A DNA stretch of 64,000 bases from CAXXOK01 sp963675925 (GTDB taxonomy: Bacteria > Bacillota > Clostridia > Christensenellales > Aristaeellaceae): contig CAXXIB010000004.1 in NCBI GenBank assembly GCA_963675925.2, positions 124,001 through 188,000 of the forward strand, read 5' to 3'. The notes below the pieces were generated by a model that saw only the letters and a program-made list of their open reading frames with translations, did no database searches and had not been told where the DNA came from. Position 1 is the stretch's first letter. Every line of letters begins with the position of its first letter. Below, piece by piece: positions 52,250-61,230 of the stretch. The translations under genes were made by a program, and so were the position numbers.

Positions 52250-53728
52250 TCAATTAATTCTAAACATCGGACTCAGTATCCTACATATATCACCGTTGCT
52301 CATTGTATTGATAATGATCTCGACAAACTTATCAATTACCAACGCTTCACTTTCTCCTGAACGAGCTATGAGAATAGAAATGAGAACATCTAATTTCTTC
52401 TTGCATTTCTTCCTTTCATTTGGAGAGTCACATGCTAAATATTTCGCATCTAAAGCAATTTCATTATAGTCACAGTGAAAATCATTCCTAATTGATGCAA
52501 GGATATCGCCATTTTGCTTCTCAAACTTATTTATCAGCAATAATTCTGGAGTACACCCTAAAGTCCAAATAGCTTTTTGATTTTTTTCAGAAATATCATT
52601 AAATTCTGGATTCCTAGCACTAAATGCATCATCATCAAGAACCGCATACACCTTTGTATTCAACAAGATTCGTTGACGTGTCTCTAGTGCAAGCTTTGCC
52701 GTTTCCAAATAACCTCCAACAGGTGTGATATTAACAAAAGCGGACTGATGTTCTTGATTCAAAGTCATATATCGTGAAATCATTTTTTTCAATAAATGTT
52801 TTGCCATTATGTCTTCAACATAAAAACAATAGTCAAAACCAGCATTTGCTATTTGATCGACAGTTCCTATGGCTTTTGCTGGATAGCAACAATAGGAAAT
52901 GGAAGATATTCCATTATTCATTTCCAACAAAATAATATTATTGTAGTGTGTTTTATTTATCATTGTTGGAGAATGTGTTGAAATGAATATTAAGTGGTTT
53001 TTAGCAGAACTTTGTTCACATAAATATTCTAAAAGATTCGTTTGAACTCATGGATGCAAAGCCATTTCCGCTTCATCCAGCAATACCAAAGTTCTATTAG
53101 GTGCATAGGCTAGTTTCTCTATAAGCCTTATTACTGCTATTTCGCCGCTGCTAAACCGTTTCTCAGAGTACTCACCATCATTGTCTTGAATTTTATAGAA
53201 GTATGTTGCAGGACGTCCTCTACCATTAGAAATTCTTAGATGCTTCAAATTATTATACTTATCCGTTTCAAATATCCTATTCAAACAGGCAATAATTGAA
53301 GAATCTATGCTTTCCGTTCTTCCCTCTGCTATTTCTGCGGGTTTTGGGTCAAATCGACTTGAATCTGCTTTTATAAAAATTGATCCAGAATACCCATATG
53401 AATTAAATATTCTCCATGAATTCTTACGAGGAGTTGAAACCCAACGAGCAGGTCCTTTTTTGTATATTGTTAATAGCCCATTATTTCTATATTGAATAGA
53501 TGTGTTATTGTATTGATCGATTGCTTGTAAACGAGACGGTTTGAAATTTTCAGCGAAGGCATATGAATTACATATTCTATCAAGGCAAATGAGCAATGTT
53601 GATTTACCAACACCATTTGGGCCAACGATTAAATAAACACCTTTTTCTTCTGGTATAGTAAACTCCATTTGCCTAATACCCTTTAGATTACTTATAGAAA
53701 TGTCACCCATTATTCTCACCCTAATCAT
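52250..53728 (-). pseudogene. OLD-family ATPase/TOPRIM nuclease interrupted by an in-frame TGA
   Basis: Read through one stop, this is a single frame of 492 codons. The N-terminal ATPase has YLIVGPNGVGKSTLL (Walker A), FSSGEIAVIRL (signature) and LVLLDEAEMALHP (Walker B). TGA at 53048-53050 follows directly, after which the same frame continues with VQTNLLEYLCEQSS and IFISTHSPTMI, exactly the expected OLD-family order. A TOPRIM domain then shows FYVEDIMAKHLL and VLDDDAF. A CGA-to-TGA or GGA-to-TGA change is the simplest cause. The gene is much AT-richer than its neighbours and probably a transferred defence gene. No GajB, retron or other partner lies beside it. Confidence 0.85.
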
Positions 53729-53853
53729 TTGATATTACTACTTGTTTTCGTTATACTACCTTCGAACTCATATAATAAATAATATACTATAAGCATTAAC
53801 AATTATCCACTAAATTCTAGAGACATTAAATAATCTTTCTGGAGGAAACATGC

Positions 53854-55602
53854 ATGAGAAGCTTGAACCTAAGCGCGATTTACCATATGCCCTGGATGGA
53901 GTACCGGCATGCCATGCCGGACGGCCGGATTGTGATTCGTGTCCGCACCGCGCGCTCCGATTTTGACAAAGTGGTGCTTAAAACCGCCAATCACTATCAT
54001 CTGTCCGATCCGTTTGCAGACGGCCAGCAGTATGTCATGCAAGTGCAATTCCGCACCGAACTATTTGATTACTATGAAGTGATCTTTGCCGTGCGCGACC
54101 CACGGCTGAAATATCTGTTTTTATTCTATGCCGACGGCGGCCGTGTGTACAAGCTGGACGGCACAGGCCTGCGCATCGGAGAACATAGCTTTGACGATGT
54201 TTCCGAATGCTTTGCCTATTCCTACGCCTACCCACCCGCACCGATGCCGGAGTGGGCCCGTGGCTGCGTAGGCTATCAGGTATTCCCCGATCGCTTCCGC
54301 CGCGAAGGCGGACATGAGGACGGGCTGGAACCCTGGCATTCTGACCGGGTGCAATCGGAACACCGCTTCGGCGGGAATATCAACGGGATGCATGCCGCCC
54401 TGCCGTACCTCAAAGATCTGGGCGTGCAAATGCTATACACCACCCCGATCTTTCTCAGCGACAGCGCGCACCGCTATAACACCTTTGACTATTACCAAAT
54501 CGATCCCCTACTGGGTACGCTTGAAGATTTTAAAGCCCTGTGCGACGAGGCCCATTCTCTTGGCATCCGGGTGATTCTGGACGGTGTGTTTAACCACTGC
54601 GGCGTCGGCTTTGCGCCGTTTCAGGATGCCCAGCAAAACGGTGAGGCCAGCGAGTACCGCGATTGGTTTTTCTTTGACGATCTGGAACCCTTCGGCTATC
54701 GGGCGTTTGGTCATTTCCCCTATATGCCAAAGCTCAACCTGCAAAATGAAGCCTGTGCAAACTATTTCATGCAAGTTGGCCGCTATTGGATGACCGAATG
54801 CCACGCCGATGGCTGGCGTCTGGATGTCAGCCCCGAAGTGCATCCCGCATTCTGGACCGATTTCCACCGCGAAATGAAGCGCATCAACCCCGAATGCCTG
54901 ATCATCGCCGAGTGCTGGGACGACAGCCGCCAGTGGATTGCCCTGGGCGATCAGTTCGATACCACGATGCACTACATGCAAAGCCGCAGCATCTGGAAGC
55001 GCTTTGCACGGCAAACCATTGACCTGAAAACATTTGATGCGACCGTAAACGATGCGGCGATGCTATATCCGCAGCGCAATCAGGATGTGCTGTGGACCTT
55101 CCTTGGCTCGCACGATACCGAGCGCTTCTTAACCCGTGCCGGTGGCGATATCCGCAGGCTGTACGCTGCTGCATTCTTCCAGTTTACAGCGATGGGGATA
55201 CCCATCATCTATTACGGTGATGAGCTGGGTATGGACGGCGGCCCTGACCCGGACAACCGCCGGCCGATGCGCTGGGACTGGACCGAAAACAACCAAACCC
55301 ATGCGCATTTCAAGACGCTTGCGCATTTACGCCAGCATAATGAGGCACTGCGCGCCGGCGCGTACCGTACATGGAAAACGCTGGACAACGGACTGTATGC
55401 GTACGAGCGCTACACCGAAAGCCAGCACATCCTCTGCGTGCTTAACACGGGCGCGGACCCTGTCCAAGTCCTGCTGCCGCTGCCTGCGGCGTTTCAAAAC
55501 CGTACGGAGGTATACGATCTGTACGGGCAGAAAACAGTCCCTGTCTCACAGGGCAGCGTTTTTATACAGCTCAACGCATTTGAGGGCATGATACTGCACT
55601 GA
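53854..55602 (+). CDS. GH13 maltodextrin hydrolase (neopullulanase/cyclomaltodextrinase type)
   Basis: This 582-residue cytoplasmic enzyme has an N-terminal beta domain (about 1-125, CBM34-like), a catalytic barrel and a C-terminal beta domain. The GH13 regions are DGVFNH (region I), GWRLDVSPEV with nucleophile Asp324, LIIAECWDD with acid/base Glu353, and FLGSHDTER with Asp421. The block YQVFPDRF and the N-terminal domain point to subfamily GH13_20, which opens cyclodextrins and degrades pullulan or maltodextrins. The ATG follows TGGAGGAAAC. It is a single gene with a strong bidirectional terminator, and its GC-rich composition matches the core genome. Confidence 0.92.
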   Translation: MRSLNLSAIYHMPWMEYRHAMPDGRIVIRVRTARSDFDKVVLKTANHYHLSDPFADGQQYVMQVQFRTELFDYYEVIFAVRDPRLKYLFLFYADGGRVYKLDGTGLRIGEHSFDDVSECFAYSYAYPPAPMPEWARGCVGYQVFPDRFRREGGHEDGLEPWHSDRVQSEHRFGGNINGMHAALPYLKDLGVQMLYTTPIFLSDSAHRYNTFDYYQIDPLLGTLEDFKALCDEAHSLGIRVILDGVFNHCGVGFAPFQDAQQNGEASEYRDWFFFDDLEPFGYRAFGHFPYMPKLNLQNEACANYFMQVGRYWMTECHADGWRLDVSPEVHPAFWTDFHREMKRINPECLIIAECWDDSRQWIALGDQFDTTMHYMQSRSIWKRFARQTIDLKTFDATVNDAAMLYPQRNQDVLWTFLGSHDTERFLTRAGGDIRRLYAAAFFQFTAMGIPIIYYGDELGMDGGPDPDNRRPMRWDWTENNQTHAHFKTLAHLRQHNEALRAGAYRTWKTLDNGLYAYERYTESQHILCVLNTGADPVQVLLPLPAAFQNRTEVYDLYGQKTVPVSQGSVFIQLNAFEGMILH

Positions 55603-55620
55603 GTATTTATAATGAGTATC

Positions 55621-55659
55621 ACAAAAAACGCCGCCGGGATAACCGGCGGCGTTTTTTGT
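55621..55659. terminator. Bidirectional terminator between convergent genes
   Basis: ACAAAAAACGCCGCCGG and CCGGCGGCGTTTTTTGT form a perfect 17-base inverted repeat with a U-tract in both directions, serving the GH13 gene and the zinc-ribbon/Yip1 gene. Confidence 0.95.
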
Positions 55660-55670
55660 ATATCGTATGC

Positions 55671-56666
55671 TTATAACAGGCCGCTGACGGAGCTTGTCAG
55701 CCCTGCCAGCGTTTGAATGACACTGTTCATCATCATACCACCGACCACGGCGATCAGGATCAGCTTGACGAGTTCCGAAAGGCAAATCAGTCCCGCCTGC
55801 GCGGGTACGCTTGCAGCCGGGTCCGCCTCGGCAAGCCGCAGGGTGATCGCAGACAAGAGCACATACCCGCATATCACGCCAAACAGCAATACCAGTATGG
55901 CCAGATAGGGCGTTAGCAGCCCCAGCACTGCCGCAAGCAGCAAGGCGGCCACATTGGGCAGCATCACAATGGCTGTAAGCCCGGACGCCAGCACAAACGA
56001 GAGTTTTAGCTTCCGGAACACACCCAGATACGCCATGGTAATCGCCACCGGAATCAGTGCGGCGATCAGCTGGCAAACCGCCGCGACCCCACCGACTGAT
56101 ATAGAGATTTTCCCGGCCATGTACGTCACGCCCTGGTTCAGGCTGGCCGCACTATCGGCCAGCTGCAAGCCGGTCAGCCCGCCCATGGCCGAAAACAGCA
56201 TGCCCAGCAAGCCGTTTGTCAGAATTATCCCGGCCAAAAACGCCAGAATAAGGGAAAGCACCACCATGATGCCGCCGGAAAACTTGTCATCGCGGCGTAC
56301 CATGCCCTGCAACGTGCCCATTGGATCGGTAAACGCGGTACGGATGACCATGGGCAGGTCTCCCAGCGCGCGCATGAACGCGCCGCCGGTTGAATGCCCG
56401 TCCCGCAGCTGGGGTTGATAGTTTGTCTGCTGGCTTTGCGGAAAGCCCATAAACATCTGCTTGCGGTAGGTGTGGAAAGCTGGGGTGGCATAGCGGTTCT
56501 GCTTGTTTTGTGCATCACTGGCTGCAAAGCCATACCCGCCGTCCGCCGGTGGATTGCCCTGTGGGAATGTGGGCGGCTGCTGCGCGCTCTCGGTGTGCGT
56601 GCCGCAAAATGGACACTGCTTGGCACCCGGGGGCAGCATGTTGCCGCAAACTATACATCGCATCAT
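55671..56666 (-). CDS. Zinc-ribbon membrane protein with Yip1-like domain
   Basis: The 331-residue protein begins with a zinc ribbon (CIVCGNMLPPGAKQCPFCG, two CxxC knuckles at about residues 4-7 and 18-21). It then has a Gln/Pro-rich linker (25-85) and about five or six membrane segments in a Yip1-like arrangement (about 125-331). The function is unknown. Proteins of this layout in Clostridia are thought to sense or organise the membrane. Either of two adjacent ATGs (56666, 56663) may be the start, with AGGAGCATTTTTT before them. It is divergent from the DUF5711-like gene and convergent with the GH13 gene. Confidence 0.78.
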   Translation of the reverse strand: MMRCIVCGNMLPPGAKQCPFCGTHTESAQQPPTFPQGNPPADGGYGFAASDAQNKQNRYATPAFHTYRKQMFMGFPQSQQTNYQPQLRDGHSTGGAFMRALGDLPMVIRTAFTDPMGTLQGMVRRDDKFSGGIMVVLSLILAFLAGIILTNGLLGMLFSAMGGLTGLQLADSAASLNQGVTYMAGKISISVGGVAAVCQLIAALIPVAITMAYLGVFRKLKLSFVLASGLTAIVMLPNVAALLLAAVLGLLTPYLAILVLLFGVICGYVLLSAITLRLAEADPAASVPAQAGLICLSELVKLILIAVVGGMMMNSVIQTLAGLTSSVSGLL

Positions 56667-57037
56667 AAAAAATGCTCCTAACTGATCCTACGCGCGGTCT
56701 ATCAGCTCACCATCTAGCCGCGCAAACCGCAGCCGTGATTGTGCTTCCGGGGATACTATTTCCCCGTACCGCAAAAAACGCCGGTAAGCGCTCTCATCGT
56801 CATCATTCTATCGCCAATTGATATCGCTGTCAATGAAACCACAGCCTGAAACACAGTTGCTTAAGCGTTGCAAAGGGTGGCCGTGCAATCGCTTGCGCAG
56901 GGTTCCTGCCGCATGCTATGATAGGTGTAACAATAGCAAGCGGCGCGTGCCACGGGTTGTATTGCGGCCTGGTTTTGGATATAATACAGGGCAGGGCAGC
57001 AATGCCTGTAACCACAGGGTTGGAAAGGGCGTAAGCC
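56667..57037. other. Divergent promoter region
   Basis: These 370 bases contain no gene. On the plus strand TATAAT at 56980-56985, with a weak -35 (TTGTAT at 56957-56962, 17-base spacer), is the best promoter for the gene at 57038. A second candidate is TTGCGC at 56893 with TATGAT at 56917 (18-base spacer). Confidence 0.6.
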
Positions 57038-58165
57038 ATGCAAAGGAAAAAGGCTACGCGCAAGCGTTGGCAGTTCGTCGGGATTTTAGCGGTGGCTGTA
57101 TCAGTCGTCGTTGTTTTGGTGATTCTGATTGTATCGCTGCTCAGCACCGCGCCCGTCACCAAGGTCAAAGCATACCGCCTGCCGTGTGATTATTCAGAAA
57201 ACATCAAGCCTTTTGGCCCCTATGTATTGTTTTACGATGGTGTCAGCATCCACTGCATGAGTTCCACCGGCACGGTGCGCTGGTCGTTCCAAATCGGCAA
57301 CGACGCGGGCTTTTCTGCCGGCGAAAACGCCATTGCCGCGTGGACAGGCTCCACCATCTATGTCCTTGATCAAAACGGAAACTCTTCCTATAACGATAAC
57401 CTGGGCGAGACCATCCAGTTTGCCAGCATCGGCAAGCAGTATGTTGCCGCCGTTGTAGGCGATGACACCAACCCCACGCTGCTGGTAAAAGACCACTACG
57501 GCGCACATATGGATATTGAATCCGATGCCTACCAGTACCTGATGCTGATGGACGTGGGTTTCTACGGCAAAAACGGCGAGTATATGTGGACGCTGGCGCT
57601 GGATATTTACGGCACCGCCGCCAACACCGTTTTAAACACCTTTGAAGTCGGCAAGATGAACACCGGCTCGGTTTCACTGGGTGAGGCATTCCCCTACGGC
57701 GTGCTGTTTGAAAACAGCATTCTGCATGTGATCAACACCCGGAAAATGCTGGCGTTCAACTATCACGGCACGGAAGACACCACCGCCAGCGTGCTGGTAT
57801 ACGGCTGGAAACCCCTTGGCTGGGAAATTCCCACCCGCGGCGATGCGCTGATTCTGTTCGCCCCGACCGCCCAGACCGACAGTGTGTATGATATCCGCGA
57901 ACTGCGCCTGATACAGGGCGACAAAGACGCCCAATACAGCCTGCCCGATATCTGTATCGGGGCAACGGTATGGAATAAAAATATCTATGCTTTAAGTGCC
58001 GATACGCTCTACCGCGCAGCGGTCGGCGACAACCGCTTCACCGCCTACGATTTGCCCATGGATACAAACGCCACCCGCTTTATGGGCAGGCTGGCCGACG
58101 GCAACATTCTGGTTGCCTGCGGTAACGATGTGTACGTGCTCACCCTGCCCAGCGCAGCGCGCTGA
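57038..58165 (+). CDS. Membrane-anchored beta-propeller protein, DUF5711-like
   Basis: This 375-residue protein has one N-terminal membrane segment (about 12-36) and an extracytoplasmic domain of repeated short beta-blade elements such as VLFYDGVSIHCMSSTGTVRWSF, IYVLDQNGNS and VLVYGWKPLGWEIP, which resembles PQQ-type propellers and the DUF5711 family. No catalytic motif is visible. It is 26 bases upstream of a CvpA-family gene and probably cotranscribed with it, a pairing that suggests a cell-envelope role. That role is inferred. GGAAAGGG precedes the ATG. Confidence 0.78.
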   Translation: MQRKKATRKRWQFVGILAVAVSVVVVLVILIVSLLSTAPVTKVKAYRLPCDYSENIKPFGPYVLFYDGVSIHCMSSTGTVRWSFQIGNDAGFSAGENAIAAWTGSTIYVLDQNGNSSYNDNLGETIQFASIGKQYVAAVVGDDTNPTLLVKDHYGAHMDIESDAYQYLMLMDVGFYGKNGEYMWTLALDIYGTAANTVLNTFEVGKMNTGSVSLGEAFPYGVLFENSILHVINTRKMLAFNYHGTEDTTASVLVYGWKPLGWEIPTRGDALILFAPTAQTDSVYDIRELRLIQGDKDAQYSLPDICIGATVWNKNIYALSADTLYRAAVGDNRFTAYDLPMDTNATRFMGRLADGNILVACGNDVYVLTLPSAAR

Positions 58166-58191
58166 CCGGCAGCACTAACGGAGGATATGCT

Positions 58192-58905
58192 TTGAACCTG
58201 ATCGACTACGGCATTGTGATCCTGATCCTGGTGTTCACACTGTTTGGCTTCTACCGCGGATTTTTGCAGTCGCTGCTAAACCTCGGTGGGTGTTTGCTGT
58301 CGTTTGTGGCCTCGTTCTGGCTGTTTCCCAAACTGGCCGATGCCGTATCCTCCAACCCCGAAATTGTACGTATGCTGTCCGGCTATACGGATTCTGGCCG
58401 AACGCTGGGCGATCTGGATCTGTCCAGCCTGACCGTAAACACCCTAGACACCACCGGTATATCCGATATCGTATCCAAAGCAAACCTCCCCGATCCGCTT
58501 GGGAAGCTGCTGGGTGAAAACCTGTCACAGCAAGCGTTTTCACCGCTTGGCAATCTGGCCACCAACGTGGGCGATTATGTGAACCAGACCATTATCTCCG
58601 TCAGCATCAACGTGCTGAGCTTTATTGTTTGCTTTATTGTCAGCTTTGTGCTGATTACCCTGCTGATCAACCTGCTGAAATCGGTATTCCGCTTTCCGTT
58701 GCTCAAGCAGCTGGACTGGCTGGTCGGCGGCGTGTTCGGCTTTGCCATCGGCACGGTAACCTGCTTTGTCATCTTTACAGCGCTGCCGGTGCTGCAAAGC
58801 CTGATCCCGATTGATAATTTACAGCAGCTCGTATCCGAAAGTGCACTGGCCGGTATATTCCAAAACGGCAATCTGGTGATCTCGATCATGAACAGGCGAT
58901 TATAA
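58192..58905 (+). CDS. CvpA-family membrane protein
   Basis: This 237-residue protein starts at TTG, seven bases after GGAGG. The ATG at 58187 lies out of frame and stops at once. It has four membrane segments (about 3-22, 28-46, 145-170 and 185-205) and the family start NLIDYGIVILILVFTLFGFYRGF. A polar loop of about 90 residues separates the two pairs of helices. CvpA proteins affect colicin V production and envelope integrity, and their exact action is not known. The gene end overlaps the convergent gene at 58900 by six bases. Confidence 0.85.
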   Translation: MNLIDYGIVILILVFTLFGFYRGFLQSLLNLGGCLLSFVASFWLFPKLADAVSSNPEIVRMLSGYTDSGRTLGDLDLSSLTVNTLDTTGISDIVSKANLPDPLGKLLGENLSQQAFSPLGNLATNVGDYVNQTIISVSINVLSFIVCFIVSFVLITLLINLLKSVFRFPLLKQLDWLVGGVFGFAIGTVTCFVIFTALPVLQSLIPIDNLQQLVSESALAGIFQNGNLVISIMNRRL

Positions 58906-59892
58906 CGCCTCCGGCAAATAGAATATGAACTCACAGCGCGCGTCTCCACGGACCGCGCTTTTTAGCACCTCGCCCTCCAGCCCCGAAAGCCCCAGCCCGG
59001 CCAGAAAATGGCTGGCATGCCCCAAGCTGCAATAGCAAACATCACCGGGCAGCGTTTCGCCGTTGATGATAGCCTGACGCACCAGCGGGCAATGGCAGGC
59101 ATAATAACGCTTCATGGTGTCGTTGCCCGCATGCAGTGATTTGTGTACTTGGTATGGGACTTTCGTCACCACAACACCCCTGCGTCCATCGTGCTCCCCC
59201 ATGCTGAGAAACGGCGTTTGCAAGCAATAGACCAATGCATCATCGGTCACGGGCTGCGTGTACCAAAGTGTGCCGGTCTCGTGCATACGCTTGAGCATAG
59301 CGCTGCGCTCGCCAAGCAGTGCATCGACTAATGCGGCAGGCGAAGCACACGCGTGATACAAATCGCGCTGCCTGGCATCATAACGCTGCCAGAACGCCTT
59401 GGGCAGCCCATGCTGCACCTGAAACCAGGCCGCACGAACCTGCGCTGTCGTCAGCAGCGCCCGCATGGTATTGTTGATTTGACTGGTATAGGCATACAGC
59501 GTTTCCTCGCTGGTCCCCAGCGGCGGGATTGGCGCAGTAAAGATGAGATCACGGATTTCCTCCCCATGCTGGGCTTGCAGGGTATCGCGCAACATGGCTA
59601 GTGCACCGTAGCAGTCCGTTACTTCTAAAAAGGCGACATACAAGCTGCGCAAATCGCGCCATGCCAGGTATCTGCAAAGCGCGTCATAGGTATCGATTGT
59701 GTTTGCCGGAGAGCCGATCAGCGCGGCGGCATACTTTTTAGCATCCTGCGCGGTGGCCGTATCCAGCGTCAGGTTCTGCAACGTCAGCCATTCCAAAAAT
59801 GCCTGAACCGGCGCTAGTGCCGCAGGCAATTCCGCTTCCGCTATTCCTTTTGAATGCAAATACTGTTGATACTCGCTGCTATCCATAGCCAT
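58900..59892 (-). CDS. Uncharacterised protein with C-terminal cysteine cluster
   Basis: The 330-residue soluble protein has a helical N-terminal part resembling a short tyrosine-recombinase SAM-like or other helical domain (ALAPVQAFLEWLTLQNLTLDTAT). The middle is less defined. The C-terminal domain has YYACHCPLVRQAI, GDVCYCSLGHASHFLAGLGL and RCEFIFYLPE. The pattern CxC, CYC plus a hydrophobic ligand-fold ending resembles V4R/L-2-amino-thiazoline hydrolase-type or DUF6144-like domains that bind a metal or small molecule, but I cannot name the family with confidence. There is a possible GGAG-type site before the ATG at 59892. It is a single gene. Confidence 0.7.
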   Translation of the reverse strand: MAMDSSEYQQYLHSKGIAEAELPAALAPVQAFLEWLTLQNLTLDTATAQDAKKYAAALIGSPANTIDTYDALCRYLAWRDLRSLYVAFLEVTDCYGALAMLRDTLQAQHGEEIRDLIFTAPIPPLGTSEETLYAYTSQINNTMRALLTTAQVRAAWFQVQHGLPKAFWQRYDARQRDLYHACASPAALVDALLGERSAMLKRMHETGTLWYTQPVTDDALVYCLQTPFLSMGEHDGRRGVVVTKVPYQVHKSLHAGNDTMKRYYACHCPLVRQAIINGETLPGDVCYCSLGHASHFLAGLGLSGLEGEVLKSAVRGDARCEFIFYLPEAL

Positions 59893-59984
59893 GCTCCTAT
59901 TCCCGAAGTGAGTCTATACGTTTCCATTGCTTTTACTATAGGCGCTGTGCCTGCTGCCTGTCAATCCGGTTCCTCCATATAAAA

Positions 59985-60018
59985 CAACAACCATGACAAA
60001 GCGCTGTCATGGTTGTTG
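59985..60018 (-). terminator. Terminator of the serine biosynthesis operon
   Basis: CAACAACCATGACA pairs with TGTCATGGTTGTTG (14 base pairs). On the minus strand it is followed by TTTTATAT, just beyond the serA stop. Confidence 0.93.
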
Positions 60019-60042
60019 CTGTTTCCATTCTTTAATTACGTA

Positions 60043-61215
60043 CTAGGCGAAGGTGCGGATGCGAATCACGCCCGGCAGCGCCTGGATTTCGCCAAGCAGG
60101 ACCTCGTCCGGATGGGAATCGAGTTCCATCACGGTCACGGCGACCTCCTTGCGGCTTTTGTTGAGCATATTATTGATGTTAATCTTCTTGGCACTGATGG
60201 CCGTGGAAATCGACGATACCATGTTGGGTACATTATCGTGAATGATCTGTACACGGCTGCCTTCGCTGAATCCCAGTATCATATCCGGCAGGTTGACGGA
60301 GTTTTGAATCTGTCCGTTTTCCAGGTAGTTGCGCAGCTCCATCGCCGCCATGCTGGCGCAGTTTTCTTCGCTTTCAGGTGTGCTGGCGCCAAGGTGCGGA
60401 ATCATCACGGCGTTCTTCACACCGATCAGCTCGTCAGTGGGGAAATCGGTCACATACCCGCCGATTTTGCAGCTGCCCAAGGCTTCAATCATCGCTTCGG
60501 AATCGACCAGCTCGGCACGGCTGAAATTGAGCACATGCGCGCCGTCCTTCATTTTGGCGATGGTTTCCTTGTTGACCAAATGCCGCGTTCCATCGGTCAG
60601 CGGTACGTGGAGGGTGATATAATCCGCCTGGGCGAATACTTCGTCCATGTTTGCGGCACGCTTGATGGAACGGCTTAACGACCAAGCACTTTCCACGCTG
60701 ATAAACGGGTCAAACCCGATTACATCCATGCCCAGTCCCTGCGAGGCGGCGTTGGCGACAATTGCGCCGATGGCACCCAGGCCGATCACACCCAGGGTTT
60801 TGCCGCGCACTTCCGGGCCGACAAACTGGCTTTTGCCTTTTTCCACCAGCTTGGGCACGTCGCTGCCTTTGCCCTTCAGGTCGCATTTAACCCATTCGAT
60901 GCCGCCGGGAATATCGCGACTGCACAGCATCATACCGCAGATCACCAGCTCGGCTACGCCATTGGCGTTCGCGCCGGGCGTGTTGAACACGGCGATGCCG
61001 CGCTTGGTGCATTCCTCAATGGGAATGTTATTGGTTCCCGCACCGGCGCGTGCGATGGCTTTCAGGCTATCCGGCAGTTCCATGTCGTGCATGGCGGCCG
61101 AGCGAACCAGAATACCATCGGGCACAGGTTCATCTTTAGCAATCAGGTAGTTGTCTGCGCCCAGGTATTCGTGAATTACATCCGAGATGGCGTTCAGTGT
61201 TTGAATTTTATACAT
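60043..61215 (-). CDS. serA: D-3-phosphoglycerate dehydrogenase
   Basis: The 390-residue enzyme oxidises 3-phosphoglycerate to 3-phosphohydroxypyruvate, the first step of serine synthesis. It shows the substrate-domain block ARAGAGTNNIP, the NAD-binding GVIGLGAIGAIVA (about 145-157), the catalytic NFSRAELVD (Arg) and PHLGAST (His), and a C-terminal ACT domain (about 315-390) for serine feedback. It lacks the extra ASB domain of long forms. It lies 15 bases downstream of serC in the same operon. Confidence 0.95.
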   Translation of the reverse strand: MYKIQTLNAISDVIHEYLGADNYLIAKDEPVPDGILVRSAAMHDMELPDSLKAIARAGAGTNNIPIEECTKRGIAVFNTPGANANGVAELVICGMMLCSRDIPGGIEWVKCDLKGKGSDVPKLVEKGKSQFVGPEVRGKTLGVIGLGAIGAIVANAASQGLGMDVIGFDPFISVESAWSLSRSIKRAANMDEVFAQADYITLHVPLTDGTRHLVNKETIAKMKDGAHVLNFSRAELVDSEAMIEALGSCKIGGYVTDFPTDELIGVKNAVMIPHLGASTPESEENCASMAAMELRNYLENGQIQNSVNLPDMILGFSEGSRVQIIHDNVPNMVSSISTAISAKKININNMLNKSRKEVAVTVMELDSHPDEVLLGEIQALPGVIRIRTFA

Positions 61216-61230
61216 CGTTACCCCTCCGGT

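Noticed and set aside
53048..53050. TGA in the OLD-family gene as selenocysteine or reassigned codon
   Set aside because: No cysteine or tryptophan is expected at this position in the family, no SECIS-like element is apparent, and other genes here end normally at TGA.
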